From: Eopsaltria australis
Lineage: Eukaryota; Chordata; Aves; Passeriformes; Petroicidae
Direction of reading: 5' to 3'
Assembly: GCA_034509425.1 (NCBI GenBank)
Contig: JAVTVJ010000070.1
Span: 3,286,001-3,350,000 of the forward strand
DNA: 64,000 nt
Position 1 is the first letter of the stretch, and every line of letters begins with the position of its first letter. The notes beneath the pieces are model-generated. The model had not been told where the DNA came from, did no database searches, and saw nothing but the letters and a program-made list of their open reading frames with translations. Shown here one piece after another: positions 40,794-54,000 of the stretch. Made by a program: the position numbers and the translations under genes.

Positions 40794-43700
40794 GCTGAGG
40801 GAAGCATACCGTTTTACCAAAAAACTAATTTTGTCTTCTTGATGAGAATTACATGGAACAATTAAATATGACTCAAGATGAGTAAGGCCATGTGACACAC
40901 TCATTTAAGGAAATGGCATTTTGGAACAGGCCAGGAATATTTGGGAAGCTGGATATTTTTCTAGTGTAATTGGGGAGTCCTCAGAGTTTCGTGCTTGATA
41001 GGAACACCTGGGGGCTAAATGAATTCCTTTTAAACCTATTTAAAACTAAACATGTGTTTTGCTTGCATCCTTTTGATAATCCAAGGCCTAATTTTTTGAT
41101 GGCTTGGGACAATGGACTAGAAATCTCTGTCCTGCAATAGCTGCCCAGTTGTGTGCCTCAGGGATTTTTTATGGTCCCAAACTTGGTGACCTTTGTGGAG
41201 CTTAGTCATATTTGTGTTTGCAGATACAGAAAATGTATTTCACATTAATCTTTATGCATTGGACAGTTGCATTATGGGGTTGATAATGATGAGGATGGAA
41301 TCATGTCACATGAGAAATCTCAGAAGCAGAGTCCTAGGAGCACCCAGGTGCTGACGTTTGGGGCGTGCTCTAAAAAGAAAGAAAAGGAAAAGAAAAGCAT
41401 GAAAAACTGGACAATGGAAGAATTTATCATGTTTTACAGAAAAAAATATTCTGCTTGAAAAAATGTTTGTTTTCTGTCATCTCTCAGCTTGGTGATGACA
41501 TCTCTCTGTATACTATCATCAGGTCTCATTTCAATGTTAGCTTTGTTGTGCAAGCATCTGTGAATACCCAGCCATTTCTGTATTTTAATATCTATCCATG
41601 CACATGTTTGCTCCTTACACACCTTTTCTGGGTTTATAGTACCATAATTATGTTTTAAAAATGACTGACTTGGTTTAGGAATTATATGTGTGAATATATA
41701 TTAGTTTAATCAAACAGGTTTGGAATTTGTTTTTTGAGAGTTACTCAGACTTCTCTAAATGAGAATGAAATCTGTTTTTCTTTAAAATCACCCTTATTTC
41801 TTCTCTCATTGCAAATAAAGCAGCCGAACCAAAATACTGTGTTGTATACCACCACAGAATATCAATTAGAAACAACAAGAGTGTTATTCTTTCCCATGAC
41901 AGAAGCAAAATTAGGCAATAAATGTGAGGCTAATTTATACCTTGTGTTCTATTTTACAACATTTCTTTCCAGTTGTCTTGTATCAAAATTTATTTTTCCT
42001 GCTTACACAATGAAGACTAATTTATTTCTTTGAGAAATATTTTTGTTAGCTCTCCTTTCCTTTCTTGCAAGAAAGCTTCTCCCCTCCCCCTCCCTTTTAT
42101 TTTTCAGTCTAAGGAAAATGGCTGCAGCTGGAAGAAGATGGTTCAGTCTTCTGAAAATTTTCTCTGCAGTCTCTCAGTTTCAAGAGCTGATTTTAATTCC
42201 TGAATTAATTGTTTACTCCTTCCAAATGAAAAAAAAAAAGCTGTTTTGGTCCAAGTTTCTAATTGATGCAGTTGTTTTGCATACTTCACATCAGTAAATC
42301 TGGGCATTAGCATCTAGCCACAGATTCACTGCTTTGGATATTTGTGTCTCTCTTTTAATAAATATTTTCCATTATGCTGATTTTTTTCTAATTAGTTATC
42401 CCCACTAATTCTCATTTTCATCTAATTAAAATGTCATGCTAAAATTATAAGTGAAGATTCAGTTTATTTGTCTTATAAATGAATGCATAATTAATGACAG
42501 ATTGAAAAGTAAACTCAACTCACAATGTGATTCTAGTAATTTTTGCTGCAGTTTACTCTTTCCCTGGTGATATACAAACAAACAGCCAAAGATTTCCTTG
42601 GCTTCCTAAGCAGTCTTAGGGTTGAATTTGATAACAATTTCTGGGAAAAAAATAGACATATTATATTAAAAATTTATTATTATCTTCCTCCATTAGACAG
42701 ATGTTTATAACTCAGATGCTCTCAGGAATATATCTCTCTATTTAGTTTATATCAACTTTTAAGTACATGTTTCAGTGAGCGGAGCTTTTGTGTGGTCTAA
42801 CTCAATGGAATGAATTCCATCACACTATGAAAATAAAGCTGAAGTATTTTATGGTAGGTGTTGAAGAGGTGATGCTGAAGACCATGCTGTAGGTCTGCAG
42901 ATATCTGACTCCGTGATCAGCTTCACCTTCAAGCTGAAGGTAAAATAAAAGTGAAGATTATTGTATAATCTGAATTTACCTCTAAGGTAAATACACCTCC
43001 ATAACACCATTATAAAAATGAACAGATTATAGATTAATTCAAATTTTTCAAGTGCGGATCTGATAAATGTCTTTTTTATAGGCTGATTGGTTGCTTTCAT
43101 ATGTACATGTATAAATATATATATATGCACGTCTTAACATTGGTCCTGCCAGCAAGCCTGGTCAGGAGATTTGCGTATGGTCTTGACTCCTCTGGAGCAC
43201 TGTGATCTGGAAAGTACACCTAGGACACCACCAGGTGCCTATTACACACCTTGTGTGTAGCATGCTCCTCAGTTCATGTTTTTCCCTTGCTAGTAATTTA
43301 TCTTCTTTTACTATAATGAACTGGAACTCTGGAAATGTCGGATTTACATCTGCCTTTGTAGCCATTTGTTCAGCCAGACTTCCACCCACCCAGCTTCATG
43401 GGAAAAATACTGCTTCATCTGGGAAAAAAAAAACCTGCATATGGTAAAATCCCACCAGAGATATGAATCTGATATTTCCTAGAATAGTTGTGATTGGATA
43501 TGATTTGGAATATTATTCATTATCAGGCTTGGGTTGGGTTTGGTTAGTTGGTTGGTTTTGGTTTTTCCTTTGTTTGTTTGGGGGGAGGGGGGGGTGGGTT
43601 GTGCTACTGTGTATGCCCTATTCCACAGATTGCTTCAACTAAAAAAAAATGGAGAGAGAGGGAAAATGGATATATTATTATAAACATCCTTATGCTTATA

Positions 43701-45681
43701 GTCTGAAATGTCAGGATCTGCAGCACAGGTTACTCTTTTTGGTGAGGCAAGATCAGCAGGGAACAACAGGAAGGCTTTTGAGAGGGGAGAATGGGATTAA
43801 TAGACAACACAAGAATATTGCTTCCCAAAGAAGGAGATATGTTGGGTTCAAGGATGTATGAAGGAGCCAGGATATGATGATGCAGCACCTCCTGCTAGAT
43901 CCACTACACACACAGTATAATTTCCTCCCAGATGCCTCGTGCTCCTACCACAATGTGTCTTGCTGCAATAGTGGTTGGGTCCACTCATGTGACCACAGGA
44001 TTTGGCTGATGACCTTTACTCACAACAACAGCAGTAACAATTTACAAACCCTTTTATAGCCCTTTAAAGGGGTATTGCTGGAGGATACTGAAGCCAGAGA
44101 GATCCTGCTTGCCAAATATTAAAGGTCTGTGACAAAAAGAAAGTCTGTTCAAGACAATAGCTGTGGACAATTATGACAGAGACTAGTAAGAAACCCAAAT
44201 ATATACACCACTTTAAGTTTATTCAGTGAAATACGTGAAGAATACTTTTAGCTACAGTGAAGTAATTTTTCCCTGAAACAGATCACAGCTAAGGGGCACC
44301 CACAATGACTGGTGGAAATGTCAGGGCACGAAAAAAGTGCCATGCTATAGGGAAGCTCATATCAATATCCCAGCTAAATGAAAACTCATTATTCTTCCTC
44401 TTAGGACTGTTACCCTAAAATGAAGTGGGCAATCCCGTCCTTTCAGTGCTATTTATGTGCCTGAAGGATAGTAACATCCCCAGTTTACCTAAAGGTTTTT
44501 CACCTGCAAAACTCTGTGTCAGTTCTGAATTAATTCCACTGGGAGTACTGATGCCCCTTCCTTACTCTCATTTCCTGATCCTTCCTCACTGTATCCAATC
44601 AGGTATAAGGAACTTTATGTTTTGGTAGTTTGGGGGCTCAGAGCTGCCATTTCTTCTTGTAGTCACCTCAACTAATCTAATTGATGCTTATTAGCTTTTC
44701 TGCAGTTATCTTGAAGCAAAATCTGTAGCCTACTTGAAAACTACAGCATTCTCTCTTGAAACTTGACAACAATTACATATCAGGCCTGAAATTACCACCT
44801 ATCATATTCTACAGTCTTTTCCAGCATGTGATTCTGCTGCAAGGTTTGTAGGAACACATCCTTACTGAGTAACTGGGAGGGTACTTGCTAACACAGTGGT
44901 GAATAGGGGTGTTGACATTACAAATCGTCTTCCTTAATCTCCCCCTTGCTTAAAATGCTGGCATCACGGGAGTGCTGTGGCTCAACACCCAACACCAACA
45001 CCACCCCTGTCCAATTGACATCACGTGTATCCTCCCCTCTCCCCCCACAGGACAGCAAAACCAACTGGACTGGATTCCAAACTGGAAATGCCATCTCAGA
45101 TATTTCTCAAAGGAAAACTGTTGTCCTTAAAGTCTTACAGAAACTTCAGCAACTTGTTTGCACACACAGATAAGTGCAAAAATGAAGATCTATAAACTGA
45201 ACTATAATATTTTTCAGGAAGAATTTTTTTATATTAATAAAAAAGTATTGCTGACTCTTTAAAGATTAACTGGGTTATTGAAGTCCTTTTATTACCATAA
45301 TAAGGCAAGAGGCTGAAAGTTCCTTCTAAAAGTGAAGGAACTCAGCAATCTGTTTAAGTGGATGTATTCTTGCTCATTATTTCCCATTTAGTATGGAACA
45401 CAAATTTTTTGCTATCAAATGGCCCAAAAATTGATATAAGGCAAGCATTATGTCATTAATTTATCTCAATTCTGTATTATAAATCTTTTGAGAAAGTATG
45501 TGTTTGCATTTACATTAGTGATTAATATTTTCATGCCTGTCCAGGTCAATGTTAGTAGGTTTTGTCTCTCTAGATTGCAGAGCAGAACAGTTTTTCATGC
45601 ACAATAAAGTTCCACATAAACATGGAACTAGAAGTTCACTACTAAGTAATCTGCCATGAGGTTGTAAATATATGGTATCTC

Positions 45682-45714
45682 TGAAAAAAAAAAAAAAAAG
45701 AAAAAAAAAAAAAT
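45682..45714 (+). repeat. A-rich run, two A tracts split by one G
   Basis: Two A homopolymers separated by a G. No element body is recognisable upstream. Confidence 0.9.
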
Positions 45715-47667
45715 GTTTAAACCTCTCTTTACCTTAGGTACTGTAATCAAAATCACTCATAATACAAAAATCTGGTATCTCTCCTTAGAAGAATTCAAAC
45801 TATCGCCTTTGACTAAAGAAAAAGAGGAGTTTGGGTTCCCAATTTGGACAGTTCTTTCAGTGATGGAAAAAAAAAAAAGTCAACCACTCTTACTCACTCC
45901 TTCACCTTCCTAAATAAAATTTCTGCCCTAGTGCAATTATGAGCTTTGTGCCTTCTCTTTCAGAGAGCCTCAGGTTTCCTCCATATATCTCGTGCCTTAG
46001 CTGATGCCTTTCATCATCGTTCCATTTTAGGTGAGCTTTACTGCCCATTGCCTCAATTAGAGCCTAATATATATACAGGAAATCAGTACAGTTTTTGACA
46101 TTTTTCCTCAGGGTTATTTAATAGAATGTCTTATTTCAAGAAAAAAAAAGAAGTTCCCTTGAAAACATTTCTGAAATAATTATTACAGAATATAGATCAG
46201 AAATTTTTTCAGAAAAGTAGTAAAAACAATATTCATTTTATTTAATCTAAAAATATTTTTCTATGTCTAAAGGTAAACTTATAATTTCTATTCCCTCTAC
46301 AGTCAGCCAGGAACAATACATCTCTCAGTGGAGTGCTTTAAATGAGTTATATTCTGGATTTGCCGAATTCTCTGATATGGTTATTAAGGGAATCTACATA
46401 GCTAGGTTAATGTTAAAATACCCACAAAAACAACTTGATTTTTTTAAACTTATTTGAGGCAGCATGAGGAGAAGAAATGTTCTCAGATCTGTGTTTATGT
46501 CTGTTGAACACTGTATTTCAAAATGTTTTGAGTTTCTCTCTCAGTAGCAGACCAAAAAAATTATAAGTGATCATTGAAAAATTCTGCCATTTACTAGAAA
46601 ATCTCCTTAATAAATAGAGTAAATGAAAATTTTTTTAATCAAAGTGATAAATTTCTTTTGAATTTACTATCAGAAGTTTGCAGCCAGTTTTGACTAGCTC
46701 CTACCCAGGGTTTAAGTATTTTAGGCACACAAAGCCCAACTGAAACTCACAGAATTACTTCAAAGAAAAGCAGCATTTGCAATTTTTCTCAGGCAAATAA
46801 AAGACTGCAGAGATAACAAACCACGTGTTTGTTTGCTGAATGTTCCTTTGCAACCATTGCTTATCTGAGAAAAAGCAGCTGAAGATTAATTATAAAGTCC
46901 TAGAATTCCTGGAAGTAGGTGAGATGAAGGCAGCTGGACAGTTTCACTTTTGTTGGAGTATAACTTGGACACCAATTTACCACTGGAGGCATGGCCTTTG
47001 TGTTCCCTTTGGAGTCTACAGGATCATGGAGATTTAGTAGGAGACCTTAGGACTGTATAATGATGATCATTTCCATGTAAACCAGACCAGTATCAAAAGT
47101 ACAGCTCACCAGGTGCTGGTGAGAGGCTGATCTGGCTGCTTCCAACAGTCTTATGACCTGAAGGCTGCAGGCAGTTGTCCCAAGGCCAAAAGACAAATGT
47201 GACAGTGGCAGCACCAGCAGTATGTCACTGCTGGTTTTTTGTCAGTGCCTGGAGCCCTCCGCAGAATACCTCAGCCATAGGCTAACCCTGTGCATGTGTT
47301 GAGCTGAGATCTCTGCCGTTGTTGTCCCTTCTTTACCCAAAGGAATTGGGCTGGGAAAGGGAACCTGACAGCTAGTAAGAAACACGGACACAGAAATTTG
47401 ATAGCACAACTGTACAATCCGTATTGTAGCACCTCAACCATTTGAAAATGTGTGTATATGTCATGGGCAACACGGATTTGGACATTTTCTGATTGGATTG
47501 ATTCCTCTTAGATTTCTGCTGGTGCTCCCTAGATCCCACAGAGAGCACAGAGCATTGCTCACTGTTGCTAATCTGGCAACTCCACATCAGGGTCACTGCT
47601 GGGAAGAGGGAAGGGAGACAAAGAGCTGTGAGTCTGAGTCACCCTTTTTGCCCAGCCCTCACCATTC

Positions 47668-47715
47668 CCGATAAAAGCCCTGCAGCCACAATCACCTGGG
47701 TCACAAACCTTCACA
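47668..47715 (+). promoter_or_regulatory. LEG1: LEG1 core promoter: TATA-like box and short 5' UTR
   Basis: GATAAAAG at 47670-47677 is a good TATA variant. A start about 25-30 bp downstream would leave a 5' UTR of only about 10-20 nt before the ATG at 47716. An inverted CCAAT motif (GATTGG) lies further up near 47.49 kb. There is no CpG island, which fits a tissue-restricted secreted-protein gene. Confidence 0.6.
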
Positions 47716-48037
47716 ATGTGGCCCTGCTTAGGCATACACACTCTTCTTGTAGTGGCTGTTACCCTGAGCCCTGTGACTGCTGCGGCATGGAGTGAAAATG
47801 ATGTCACCCAAGAAGATGCCTACCCCCCTCTTTGGGACCTGGCCACTGAAAACCTGCTGGATTTCCCAGTAAAGGACAACAAAATTGTCATCAATGCCTG
47901 GAACTATCAAGAGCGACTGGGAGTGTATAAGAGCTTGCTAAAGGCTTCAGCCAAATATTTCAGTGCCTTTGGACCCCAAAACAGTGGCAATATTCTCTGG
48001 GGATTACCGTTGCAGCATGGGTGGCAATTTCGTACAG
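47716..48037 (+). CDS. LEG1: LEG1 exon 1 (signal peptide and conserved core)
   Basis: Codons 1-107 plus one base. It starts MWPCLGIHTLLVVAVTLSPV and ends in GWQFRT with donor ACAG|GTATGA. The ATG has A at -3 and is the first ATG after the TATA-like box. Contains YPPLW, INAWNYQERLGVYKSLL and NILWGLPLQHGW, all matching human LEG1 segments. Confidence 0.95.
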
Positions 48038-51000
48038 GTATGAATTATTTCGTTAAGATGCTGGATTAGCAAAGTGTTTACCAGACCTGCTTAGAGGCTT
48101 CCTTTCAAAGGTTTCTGCCTCACAAGCCCAGTATAGCCTCAGACAGTGTAAACTTTGACAGAGCTGCTAATTTGAAGAAAAAAAATGCTGAGTGAAGGGA
48201 ACACTTTCACCCTGTTGAGAAATAGCTATTAAAAGTCCTAATAGGAAGAGGTCAGAATCCAGATTTGTGGTTTAGACCGGCAATATTTCAGCTAACTAAA
48301 AATCTTTAGAAAGGCATTCCCAGTTGCTTCAGTTTACGTAGATGGAGTTCAGGGCGCACGTTTTACAGTACTGTTCTTAAATTTTTAAGTAATAGGCTTT
48401 TATTTTATTGTTTATGTCACAATCTTCTAGAGGTGGTTTGAATTTCATTTCTAAGACAGGTATTTGAAAGTCCACATCTCCCTCTGAGAACTTATTTCCA
48501 TTTATTCTTCATGATCAGTTTAGAAATTGCCTCCTTGTTTTCTTAATATGTTTTTTACAAAAACAAAAGTTTTTCCTGTTTATTGGAGGTTTTTTTTTGT
48601 TGTTTGCTTGTTTGTGGGGTTTGTTTGATTACTTGGGGTTTATTTTGTTTTAAATTATGTCCAGATTCTAAGGATTTATCCCCTAAAAGCTGGTTGTTGC
48701 CTAGGGCAGTCATTCTGGTTTGCTTGTTGTCCCTGCCGGGTGAGCAGACGCAGAAACACACGTGAAAGGTCCCTTAGAGCTAAGGCTGCAATATCTTATC
48801 AGGGGCTTTTTCAGAGAATGCATCCTCTCACAGACTGCTTCACACACAGCCATCTGTGAAGCTTTCCTTTCAAAGCCAGAGCTGACTTGCCTTGTTCCAG
48901 CAACCAGAAAAGGAGGAAAGAAGGAAATGAGAGTCAACGAGGTTTTCAGGAATCTGTGCCTAGTGGTAACAAGGAGTTAGCAAATGTGTCTGTCTGCCTG
49001 TTGTTTCCTTTATTGGATGTAAGCTGTTGTTACATGTGGGGGTGGTTTGGGTGACATTACAAGTTGAGAGAAGACAGAGGTCCTGCAGCTGGTGGTGAAG
49101 GAAGGCTGCCAGCATTTAGTCACACCTAATGGAAAATTTACTTCCAAGTCAAAATGAGGAAAAAAAGATAGTAAGCAAAATCCAAGCAGGAAACTAGCTG
49201 GCAAATAGATAGCAACAAGAAGAATTTGGTTGGAGCTTAGGCAAGTTTTTTCGTCTTTCTCTTCTTTATGTATACAAAAAGAAGAGAAGATGAAGAGGAT
49301 GTCTGGTACAGCAGGAGAATTGACCCAATGTGTGGCAGAGGCAAAGATGACACGATGCAGCAGCTACGGTTGAGTGGTGACCTGCTGCAAAGCAGGAGCT
49401 ATGGAGTATGGCCTCATCCACAAAGTGAGGATGTGCCTTGTAGCAGTGATAATTTCCAAGTAGAGACAAGACAAGTTTGTGAGGGGAAGACTTGCCCCTG
49501 GTTGCTTAGACAGGTAAAGATGTAATGTCACCTGCTAAAGAATCATAGGACTGGTAGTCAGACAAAGAAGATGTATTTTTGAATTTACATGACCAGAACA
49601 TTAAAAAAATGCTAAAAGAAATATCACATAGCTGGAGGTAGATTTACAGTAAAAAATTGTGAGAAGTTGAAGGATAAATGGACAAGGGACAAAGAATGAC
49701 ACAATTCTGGTGCATACAGTAGTGAGGTTAGCAAGGGGCTAAACCTAATCCAGGTAGGCAATGGGACAGATTACTGAGGAATGACTTAAGCATTTGTATA
49801 TTGACATAATAAACTTGGGCAAACAAAAGCAGGATTTGAGTTCATGGTGTAAGACAACAGAACTTTGAAAATATTACAAAAATTCTGGCTTAACAGTTCT
49901 GTCTGGTCTTGAAAGTTATGTTACTGAGAGAATATTTTTATGGATATGGTTCTGTATAAACCATAAAGAACAAGTGAAGCTGGTACTTAATAAGAGAGGT
50001 ACAAAGATTTGTGATAATCCACTTAAGGACATAAAATGAAATCAGTAATTTGCCTAAATTTGCCTCAGAGACAAGGGTCTTGAGACAGAATGGCTGTTAG
50101 AAATGAGATTGTGGAAGAAGAAATTGTCACTTGGGAGGTGAAGCTAACCTGAGAGTCCTACAGAAACTCAGAAAACAGGATAGTCTCTACCCCCACTTCA
50201 CACAGAGAAGTACAAATCCAGGAGCAAGAATGTTAAGAAAGATTCAGGTTGTATGTCTGAAGAGCAGGAAAGCTTGCACCTGCATTTAAGAAGAAAAAAG
50301 GAGATAACAGAAATATATCTATTTGTCTTTTATCAGCAGTAGACAAGACATTAGAATAAGTGTAAAGGAAAGAATATTTAATGACATGGAACTAGATAGA
50401 AAAAGGAATAAAGCATAGGTTATATGAATTAAAGGTAGATTGTGTCAGGCTAACTTAATATCATCTAATATGTGTGTTATCAAAGTCCAGAAATGCATTC
50501 ACTCCCTTTGTAAAAGCAAAACTTAAAATGAAAACTTTTTAATGATATTTTACAAGATAAGGGAACCACAAATCTGGTAAATGAACACCTGAAGGAAAAT
50601 GTAGTGATAAATGTTGCTAAAAGAAGTCTGCAGGTAAGTGGAGGATGCGCTTGGAGCTCTTCATCAAGAAGATGAGAATAACTATATTTAGCATTTTCAG
50701 CAACAACTTTTCCACAAAAAATAGTGGAGAAATCTTGCTGATGAGGGTGCACATAGTTACCAATAACACAGCTGGGAGGCACTGTCAATACAGATTAGCT
50801 TGGGTAAACATGAAGACTGAAATAACAATCATGTTAAGCACAGGGAATAGGAGGGGGCAAAGACAGCAAAAATGGTGTGAAGAGCTGTAATGCAGCTAAT
50901 GCTTCCAGCCCTAATTTCTACATATCTTATAATTATCACTGATACTGCCTGGGAACTCTTCATTTTCCCAATACACCAAGGCTAACAATATTTGGTAAAG

Positions 51001-54000
51001 CTCATGTACAATTCTTTTGCAATATTTTGCCTTCTTTTTCTTCTTAGTCTTCATTCTTCCTGTTCATATTCTTTTGCACACCAGCCATCTATTGCTGCTT
51101 ATTTTCTGAGAGTCTTTGTTGAAGTAAAATCTTGAAAAATGGGATCTTTCTGTCAATATTAAAAAACATAATCTTCATTAAAAAAAAAATGAGTTGAGCT
51201 GCAATCCTCATTTGCAAGTTCATGCTCTCAGTACTTAACTACAGAAAGATACAGATTTGAGTAGCTAGCATGCCCCAAAGCACAAGCTCTGCCCAGTCAG
51301 CTAGGGAGAATAATTAGAATAATTTGTATGCACATTGTTCATGATCATCTCTTCTTCTTCAGTAAAAGGATCAGAAAATTTGGTTTGGTAATGAGGTTTA
51401 GTTCTAATCTGACAGAAATGACACTGCCATTATTCAGCTGACTCGTCAGAGAGCAAGTGCTCTGCAGGGCAGAGTTTGGGAGCTTCTGGGATAGCTCAAG
51501 TCATTGCACAAGGCCATGGTAATTGCATGTCATGCACTAAAAGCAGAATTCCTGATACTCTGCATGACAACACTTAATGTACACGTATGGTATTCTTTTA
51601 GGACTTAGGCTATTTCTTTATGACACATGCTTAAAGTAAAATATTCATGAATAATTGTCATGAATAACTGTGAAATGTCTTGCATGTTTTCTACAGCACA
51701 GATGCTTGCAAACTTTGCTAATCAGTTGCAATAATGTTTGCATGCTTAGCTTCACAGTAAGGCCATGTTTGTCTGCATGATTCAACTGGAAGTGATTCTG
51801 TATCACACAACCCAATTAGGTGAGACAATTACTAGCACATTCAGTTTGTGCTATTCTGCTCATTAAGCAGCTCTCCTCAACTAGCAGCCCTACATCTGTT
51901 AGAAATGATGCCTCAGCTATGCATGTATTTATGTCTGCATCTGAATGTATATTTATATCTCTGTAAAAATACTGTGATGTCCTGATTCCAAACACTTCAA
52001 TAAATTCACAGAATACATTTACATTGAGAGATAACTCAAACTGTAAAACACAGTCAAATTACTGTACACTGAGAAACTCAACTACTCTAGAAAGCAACAG
52101 TAATTGTTTTGCTTCTCTAACCAAAAGTCTGCATGCTTTATTCCTTTATATTTTTTTTCATCTCAGTGGGATTTCTTGTGTGAAAAGTTTGAAAAGTATT
52201 TGTTGCATTATTTCATTTGATTCATTCAGGTAGGTTAGCAGATCCTTCTGGTGTGACTTCCTGTGGCTATGAAAATGGAGAACTCCTGTGCCAATCAGTA
52301 AGAAGCTGGTGGTCCTGTAAGTACATGCTATCACACTGTTCTTCTCCAAAACACAGTAGTGTCCTAGAAGGCCATTTCAAAATATTTCTTCCCCTTAGAT
52401 TTCTCTATTATAATATAATTCCAGTGCTATGTAATTCTCCATCACAAACTTGCAGGAAGAAACCTAAGTGTGAGTGAGTAAATGAAAATTAATTGATTTT
52501 GAATACTTATTTGACGAAGGAGAGAAACATGTGTAAGTTTGCAGCCTTAAAAATACTTGCACTGCAAACATTTCAGTGAAAATGTCTGGGAAACACTATG
52601 ACAGGTATATATATTTGCAGATATTTATAGATATTTGGAGTTTCTAATTAGTCCAGAGCAGATTTCTTCAGTTAAGATGCTTGCACTTCAAACTAAAACT
52701 TCATGAGAAAATGTCAAGCAGGAATCCTTGTGGTTCTTTTTCCCATTGCATATTTTCCTTCCATCATTTCTGTCCTGTGCTTCCTCAGCTTCCCTGATAC
52801 CCTGTTGTAAGTTCCCCTTTTCCCCAGACCTGTCAGCAGGTTTGAGCAAGCGACTCTGTCCCTTCCCTGCCACAGGAAATTTTTTCCTGTGGTGCCATTT
52901 GGATGAAGCTTTTGGCTGTGAGTCAGAAGTGAACAAAGATATAAACATAGATAAAGTTTAAAATTTAAATCTAGGGTAAAAGCTGACTGTGATACTCACT
53001 CCAGCTTTGGTTCTCCATCTCTGTGTTTGGATAGCACTTGGTGCTCTGTGGGATGGTGTACCGTGCAGTGACAAGAAATAAGGGTCACTGCATAGCCCTT
53101 TGTGAGCAGGGGACCTCCCTGGAATAGAAACCACCACCTTTACTTTCTCAGTGTTTGGGTTCCTGCTCTTCATTTACTTCTAAATATTGCATGTTTTCTT
53201 GATATCCACTTTGTTCCCTCCAGAAAATATATAAACTCAGCCTTGATATACCCTTTTGCAGCAAGAACATGCAAAGAATTGTTGAGACTGCATGGAAATG
53301 TCTCTTAGTGTTCTGAGGACATGAATGCTTTCAGCTGGCCTTCAAAGCAGCCCTGGCACAAGCAGTCACATGAAACTAGGAATGAGTTTAAACCAGAAAC
53401 TCACATTAAATATACCTTGGGTGTATGGGATACTACCTGCTTAAGAACATTGGTCTTTTTTTGCCTAGAATAATATTCAGTATAGTCCCCTCCTACATTG
53501 TTTTCTGCCCCCTAAGTCACCCAAGAAGGTGCAAATATATAATATAGGCAAGAACACTTAGAAGAATATAAGCACTTTGTGGTGTGAGATCAAGGTTTCA
53601 ACACTTCTCATGAAAAGAGTGACCAAGAAGCAAGATCCAGTTCAGCAATGAGTCCCAGTGAGACACAGTCTTCTCATCACTTGGGAATTTTCCTGTGCTC
53701 TTCTGACTGGCCATACATTTCCTCCTGAATCCCCAACCATGTCCACATTCAGGAGGTGTGTCACATGAGACAAGTGGTTTCTCTTTATATAAAACCCTTT
53801 ATATTTGTTCAATCAGCACCCCAGGGAAGACGAGATCCTTGTGCCTGACCAGCCTGTCAGTGCCCCATCATAGGGACCCCACCAAACACTCTGTCGGAGC
53901 GTGATTTGACCAACCTGCTTAGGGTCACACACCAACAATGTTCCCACTTGGAGCTGGTAGATATTTCCAGTTTTGTCAAGTATGTTATCTGCTGACGGCC

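Larger units (their letters stand above)
30721..47660. other. Intergenic region between SOGA3 and LEG1
   Basis: About 17 kb without a supported gene. Separate entries cover an old CR1 piece (32.2 kb), a CpG/RFX cluster (36.6-37.15 kb), a minisatellite (40.74 kb) and an A-rich run (45.7 kb). An acceptor-like tract ending at about 33961 and an AATAAA near 34410 flank a 146-codon open frame with no known domain; I do not call it a gene. The rest is AT-rich with nothing I recognise. Confidence 0.7.
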
